NCBI GenBank assembly: GCA_964570285.1 | Contig: CAZMXP010000003.1 | Coordinates: forward strand, 79,660-143,659 | Direction of reading: 5' to 3' | DNA: 64,000 nucleotides | Source: CAZMXP01 sp964570285 | Lineage (GTDB): Bacteria > Planctomycetota > PLA2 | Shown: positions 59,920-64,000 of the stretch, in pieces | Numbering within the stretch: position 1 is the stretch's first letter | How the letters are laid out: every line of letters begins with the position of its first letter | Notes under the pieces: model-generated | What the model was told of the DNA's origin: nothing | The model's input: only the letters and a program-made list of their open reading frames with translations | Database searches by the model: none | Made by a program: the position numbers and the translations under genes

Positions 59920-61112
59920 GTGGGCATCGCCCCCGCGACCGACTGGTGCCCTTCGAACGCCCGGGTCGCGAGGATGCCGGCCATCTCGCCGAGCACCGCG
60001 CGGCACTCCTCCTCGCTGCTGTAGAAGTGCGGCGCGAGCCTGATCCCCGCGCCGGGCCGGTAGTCGACGACGAAGTCGCGCGCGAGAAGCTCCTTCGCGA
60101 CACGCTCGCCGTCGGGCAGGTCCACCGCGACGGTGCCGCCGCGGCGCGCGGGGTCGGCGGGCGCATGCACGCGCCACCCGCGCTCCTGCGCCCCCTCGAA
60201 GAGCAGCCTCGTCAGGCGCATCGACTTCTCGCGGATCGGCGCGATGCCGATCTCGTTGTGAATCTCGAGGCCCGGGGTCGCGGCGTAGAGGCAGGGCACC
60301 TGCGGCGTGCCGTTCATGAAGCGGTAGGAGTCCTCGCGCAGCCGGGTCGGCGGGGGCTCGAAGGCGAAGGGTGCGCGGTGCGCCATCCACCCGGTCAGCG
60401 ACGGGTTCAGGCGCGGCGCCAGCGCGGGGTCGACATAGAGATAGACGTTGCCGGGGCCGCCGCAGAGCCACTTGAGGCAGCCGCCGACGCAGGCGTCGAC
60501 CCCCCATTTCGCGACCTCGATCGGGAGCACCCCGGCCGACTGGAACGCGTCGAGCAGGAGCAGCGCCCCGCGCTCGCGGCAGCGGCGGGCGACCTCGGCG
60601 GCATCGTTGATCCACGCGCTCCTGAACTCGACGTGGCTGATCGCCACGAGCAGCGTGCGGTCGTCGATCGCCTCGATCAGCCGCGACGGCTCGACCCCCT
60701 TGCCGTCCGGTGCCGGTACCACGACGAACTCCGCGCCCTGTTCGCGGCACCAGCCGTCGAGCAGGTACTGGATCGACGGGAACTGCAGCTCGGTGGTGAC
60801 GACCCGCTTGCGCGCCCCCTTCGCCCGGAGGCAGGAGAGGAAGACCGCGGTCGCGAGCGTGACGTTGGTGTGCATCGAGACGGTGCCGGGAGGGGCGCCG
60901 AGAAGCGGCGCGACGAGATCCCCGACGCGGCCCGGCAGCGTCCACCACTCCTCCGCCCACGCGCGCACGCCGCGGGTCGCCCAGATGGCCGCGTAGTCCG
61001 CCATCCGTCCCGCGACAGCCGCCGGCATCGCCCCGAGGCTGTTGCTGATCAGGTAGGTGCTCTTCGCGAGGATCGGGAAGCGCTCGCGATAGGCGAGGAG
61101 GCGGTCGCTCAT
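59916..61112 (-). CDS. kynU: Kynureninase
   Basis: This encodes 398 residues. It is a fold-type I PLP enzyme with Lys214 as the likely Schiff-base residue in GGCLKWLCGGPGNVYLYV. LLLLDAFQSAGVLPIEV supplies the Asp that holds the PLP ring, and the C-terminal VDYRPGAGIRLAPHFYSS is typical of kynureninase. It converts kynurenine to anthranilate, or hydroxykynurenine to 3-hydroxyanthranilate. No tryptophan dioxygenase gene is in the window. TACGAT (complement of 61119-61124) ends 6 nt before the ATG. Confidence 0.92.
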   Translation of the reverse strand: MSDRLLAYRERFPILAKSTYLISNSLGAMPAAVAGRMADYAAIWATRGVRAWAEEWWTLPGRVGDLVAPLLGAPPGTVSMHTNVTLATAVFLSCLRAKGARKRVVTTELQFPSIQYLLDGWCREQGAEFVVVPAPDGKGVEPSRLIEAIDDRTLLVAISHVEFRSAWINDAAEVARRCRERGALLLLDAFQSAGVLPIEVAKWGVDACVGGCLKWLCGGPGNVYLYVDPALAPRLNPSLTGWMAHRAPFAFEPPPTRLREDSYRFMNGTPQVPCLYAATPGLEIHNEIGIAPIREKSMRLTRLLFEGAQERGWRVHAPADPARRGGTVAVDLPDGERVAKELLARDFVVDYRPGAGIRLAPHFYSSEEECRAVLGEMAGILATRAFEGHQSVAGAMPT

Positions 61113-62542
61113 GGCCCCATCGTACGCGCGGCCCGATGGGGGGCGCGAGCCTACCTCCCGCGAGCGCCTCTCCGACGATCGGCCGTACGAGCTCCCTGGA
61201 CCCCGGAAACGAAGTGACGCGGCCACTTCGAGGGGACTCGTCATGACCGCGTCGGACAGTGAGGGCTTGGGAAGAAATGCGGAGAGGGGTTGGATGCGCC
61301 ATCGATGCTCCTCCAGAGCCTTGCGCGAGACCCGGACTGGCTTGCCGCATGTCGCCGCGCGGCAGGCCGCACTCCTTCGACGTTGGTCCGCACCTCATCG
61401 GCCCAGCCGGCGGTAGCGCCTATTCGGTTCCGCGCTCCCCCTCCGCAGTTCGTCTGCCCTGGGGTCTTCCCGCCGACGGGGGTCCGTGCGCAAGCGCCTG
61501 GGGCGCCGATCACGTGCTTGACCCGTCCTTGGAGTTCCTGGTCCCGGACTCGCCCCCCGCGTCCGAAGACGCGGGAACGGCTCTCATGGAGTTCTGTCCC
61601 CTACGACACACGCCAGCACGGAGGATCCGGTCACTCCCGGGGGTTCCACGCCCCGGCACCTTCCGTCCCCAGGGTTTGGCTACCCTCTCGACGGCTTTCG
61701 CTCCTCCGCACCCGGCAGCAGCCCGTCGGCCGCCGCGGCATCCATGGGGTTGTCCCTTCAGGGCCTTGCTCCTCCCGGCCAGCGGTACCCCTCTCGGGGC
61801 CTCGCCTCTCCTGTCGTTCCTGCGGGCAGCTTCCGCCGCCCGCCCGCGACTCCAGAGGATGACTCTGACCGGGAAGGGAACCGACGAGCCCCCGCGCAAG
61901 CGCGGCGGCCGTCGATCCTTGCCCTCCTGGGTTTCGCCCCTCCAAGGCTCTCTCCTCTGGCGCCTTGGGCCGGCTTCCCGACCCGAGCCCTTCTTTCCCT
62001 TTCGTCCGGAGGTGCTCTTTACCGTTCCACTCCCGGCCGGGGATCCAAGGGTTGTTGTGCGACAGAGTCGGCTGGCCTCTCTCGAGACTGCCGGCCCTCC
62101 TGGGGTTTTGCACCTTCCCGAAACACAGCGCCTCTTAGACCGCCCTCCCCCCCGGGCTCATGGATTCGCCTCGACCCGCTAGCGGGCCTCTTAGGAAGGG
62201 GACAACGATCGACCGGAGTTCGGCACTGGTTCGCCTCGGTGCGATGTACGCATCCGACACCCTGCTCCGACTTGATTTCAATGAACGCGGTCGCAGAAGA
62301 GCAACGCCAGTGCCCGGCGCACCCCGCCGGGCCCCTCCCACGGGTTCTCCACAGGCTGTGCACCGGCCGGTCTGCGCTCGCTCGGCCACCCTCACAGTCC
62401 GCGGGAAGTTCTCCACAATCGTGATTTCCCCGCGCGTGGAGAAACGGGCCGGGGAGCGCTGCCTTGCTTCCTTACAGGCGAGCGGTTCCGCACGGGATCG
62501 CCGCCGAGGGAGGCGGCGGCCCCCCCCCGCGGCCCCCCCCCG
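61113..62542 (-). ncRNA. 1.4 kb noncoding region, putative large structured RNA
   Basis: Open frames exist on both strands but are Pro/Arg/Ser-rich, lack start signals and match no protein domain. RNA-like features favour the minus strand. CCCGCGTC-TTCG-GACGCGGG (61556-61575) is a stable cUUCGg tetraloop stem. CCGCG-CUUG-CGCGG (near 61892) is another stable tetraloop stem. An 8 bp stem lies at 62312-62332. A motif close to GCRAAACCC(C)AGGAGGGC occurs twice (near 61921 and 62095). The right part has three TTCTCCAC boxes. A decayed element or a group II intron relative cannot be excluded. Confidence 0.45.
62345..62443. promoter_or_regulatory. Three TTCTCCAC boxes (DnaA-box-like or hairpin)
   Basis: TTCTCCACA occurs at 62345-62353 and 62409-62417, and the complement of TTCTCCAC at 62436-62443. 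They differ by one base from the DnaA box TTATCCACA. The last two also form an inverted repeat with a 19 nt loop. Confidence 0.3.
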
Positions 62543-64000
62543 TCAGGAGGCCTTGGCGGCGATGCGGGCGCGCTTGCGGCGCTCGCTCTCGGAGAGCACG
62601 CGCTTCCTGAGGCGGATCGACTTCGGCGTCACTTCCATGAGTTCATCCTCCTCGATGTACTCGAGCGCCTCCTCCACGCTGAAGACGCGGGGAGGCGAGA
62701 GGATGATGTTCTCGTCGGAGCCCGACGCGCGCATGTTCGTGAGCTTCTTCTCGCGGCAGGGGTTGACGGTGATGTCGTCGGTGCGGCAGTGCTCGCCGAC
62801 GATCATGCCGTCGTAGACGGGGTCGCCGGGGCGGACGAAGTGCGCTCCCCTGTCCTTGAGGCCGAAGAGGGCGAACGCGACGACCGGGCCCGTGGCCATC
62901 GAGACCTGCACGCCGGCGGAGCGGCCGGCGATGGGGCCGCGGTAGGCGCCGTAGCCCTCGAAGATGGTCTGCATGACCGCCTCGCCGCGCGTCGCGGTCA
63001 GGAGGCGCGTACGCAGGCCGATGAGCCCGCGCGACGGGATCACGAACTCCTGCCGCACGTGGCCGCCGCGGTTCTCGAGGTTCACGAGTTCGCCGCGGCG
63101 CTTCACGAGCAGCGAGACGACGGTGCCGCTCGCGTCCTCCGGCACGTCCACGGTCACGCGCTCGAGCGGCTCCTCGTCGCCGTGCATGATGACCTGCGGC
63201 TTGCCGACGGCGAACTCGTAGTCCTCGCGGCGCAGCCGCTCGATCAGGATGCCCAGGTGCAGCGTGCCGCGGCCGGAGACCTTGAGCGAGTCCGCGGAGT
63301 CGGTCTCCTCGACCCTCAGCGCCACGTCGCTCTCGGTCTCGCGGAAGAGGCGCTCCTTGAGCTTGCGGCTCTGGACGTAGCGGCCCTCCTGCCCCGCGAG
63401 CGGCGACGTGTTGATCGTGAAGATGACCGAGATCGTCGGCTCCTCGATCGCCGGCACCGGCAGGAAGTGCGGCTCGTCGAGGTCGGTGACGGTCTCGCCG
63501 ATCTCGACCTGCTCGAGGCCGACGACGGCGCAGATCTCGCCCGCCTCGACCTCCTCGACCTCCTGCTTGCCGAGGTTCTCGAAGACCATCAGCTTCTCGA
63601 TCGTGTCGCGCCGCACGTTGCCGTCGCGCCCGACGATGCCGACGACCTGGCCGCGGCGCAGCGTCCCCTCGCGCACGCGGCCGATCGCGATCCGCCCCAC
63701 GTAGGAGTCGTAGTCGATCGCCGCGACCGAGAGGCAGGGGAGGGCGGCGGGGTCGCCGCCGGGCGCGGGGATGTCGCGCAGGATCGCCTCGAAGAGCGGG
63801 CGGAAGTCCTTGCGCTCGTCCGCGAGGCCGCGGGCGGCCCATCCGTCGCGGCCCGACGCGTAGACCGTGCGGAACTCGAGCTGGTGGTCCTCGAGGTCGA
63901 AGTCGCAGAAGAGCGACACCACCTCGTCGAGCACCTGCACCGGCCGCGCGTGCGGGCGGTCGACCTTGTTGATCACGACGATGGGCTTGAGCCCGCGCTC
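62543..64000 (-). CDS. typA: GTPase TypA/BipA (5' end outside the window)
   Basis: 485 residues are present, beginning inside the GTPase domain at KPIVVINKVDRPHARP (the NKxD motif). Domain II (IGRVREGTLRRGQVVGIVG), an EF-G-like domain III (SGRGTLHLGILIERLRREDYE) and domain V (IPSRGLIGLRTRLLTATRGEA) follow. The BipA-specific C-terminus contains ENIILSPPRVFSVEEALEYIEEDELMEVTPKSIRLRKRVL. It acts in ribosome assembly and stress adaptation. The P-loop is not in the window. A CCGCCG/CGGCGG hairpin lies just after the stop. Confidence 0.95.
   Translation of the reverse strand, partial: ERGLKPIVVINKVDRPHARPVQVLDEVVSLFCDFDLEDHQLEFRTVYASGRDGWAARGLADERKDFRPLFEAILRDIPAPGGDPAALPCLSVAAIDYDSYVGRIAIGRVREGTLRRGQVVGIVGRDGNVRRDTIEKLMVFENLGKQEVEEVEAGEICAVVGLEQVEIGETVTDLDEPHFLPVPAIEEPTISVIFTINTSPLAGQEGRYVQSRKLKERLFRETESDVALRVEETDSADSLKVSGRGTLHLGILIERLRREDYEFAVGKPQVIMHGDEEPLERVTVDVPEDASGTVVSLLVKRRGELVNLENRGGHVRQEFVIPSRGLIGLRTRLLTATRGEAVMQTIFEGYGAYRGPIAGRSAGVQVSMATGPVVAFALFGLKDRGAHFVRPGDPVYDGMIVGEHCRTDDITVNPCREKKLTNMRASGSDENIILSPPRVFSVEEALEYIEEDELMEVTPKSIRLRKRVLSESERRKRARIAAKAS

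Noticed and set aside
61259..62182. Open frames of about 160-310 codons in the 61-62.5 kb gap
   Set aside because: Several overlap on both strands with equal length. They are rich in Pro/Arg/Ser, lack start signals and show no domain, so a noncoding explanation fits better.
61113..62542. Group II intron
   Set aside because: A GAGCCG-like string near the cUUCGg stem recalled domain V, but the required pairing and the 34 nt domain V shape are absent. No reverse transcriptase is encoded.
1..64000. tRNA, rRNA or CRISPR arrays
   Set aside because: I looked for GGTTCRANNCC-type arms, rRNA core motifs and regularly spaced direct repeats and saw none. A tRNAscan or Infernal run would be decisive.

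Overview
This is a 64 kb window of very GC-rich bacterial chromosome, roughly 70% G+C by eye, packed with about 50 protein genes on both strands. I see no tRNA, rRNA, CRISPR array or intact transposase. Several features suggest a Planctomycetota-like organism: secreted proteins with prenyltransferase/squalene-oxidase repeats, a VWA plus HEAT-like protein, a type I signal peptidase with a large insertion, a small HNH nuclease of a common planctomycete type, a GAF-SpoIIE phosphatase, and an exosortase fused to EpsI. This placement is an inference, because no marker gene was placed on a tree.

Layout. 1-9.6 kb: an edge-truncated zinc-ribbon membrane protein, a secreted unknown, an ECF sigma/anti-sigma pair divergent from a Nudix hydrolase, a signal peptidase I with an extra N-terminal domain, an MFS transporter, an HNH nuclease and a lone HATPase. 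9.6-15 kb: a translationally coupled glycolate oxidase set (glcD-glcE-glcF) with a large secreted protein upstream. 15-26.7 kb: a glycosyltransferase, bacterioferritin, a 141 bp palindromic element, a secreted TPR-CHAT protease-like protein coupled to a dicarboxylate/glutamate symporter, a VWA protein, a phosphatase, a duplicated tetraheme cytochrome and a secreted unknown. 26.8-39.3 kb: a radical SAM protein, a lipoprotein, a thioredoxin-like gene interrupted by an in-frame TGA at its first active-site cysteine, the helicase hrpB, a transglutaminase, an FtsJ-like methyltransferase, a HAD hydrolase and a porin. 39.4-53.4 kb: an exopolysaccharide locus with exosortase (nucleotide-sugar dehydrogenase, TPR protein, exosortase/EpsI, GT4 glycosyltransferase, Wzz-like protein, BY-kinase-like ATPase, sugar transferase and a beta-helix protein). 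53.4-61.1 kb: a GH3-like enzyme with an acyltransferase, DUF1284, an esterase, an enoyl reductase, a prenyltransferase-repeat protein, and kynB/kynU. 61.1-62.5 kb: 1.4 kb without a credible gene, rich in RNA-like hairpins. 62.5-64 kb: typA/bipA, cut by the window edge.

Three observations matter most. (1) The gene at 28911-29915 reads W-TGA-G-P-C where the thioredoxin family has W-C-G-P-C. A 7 bp stem with a GGU loop begins 14 nt after the TGA. This fits a selenocysteine-containing TlpA-like protein with a bacterial SECIS. (2) At least 15 genes have a TANNNT box ending 6-8 nt before the start codon, the expected geometry for leaderless transcripts, and this pattern fixes several GTG starts. 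(3) The 61.1-62.5 kb gap looks like a large structured noncoding RNA or a decayed element.

In the exopolysaccharide locus, the dehydrogenase would supply a uronic-type nucleotide sugar. The sugar transferase would load the first sugar on lipid, the GT4 enzyme would extend it, the Wzz-like protein and ATPase would control chain length, and the exosortase would process surface proteins encoded elsewhere.
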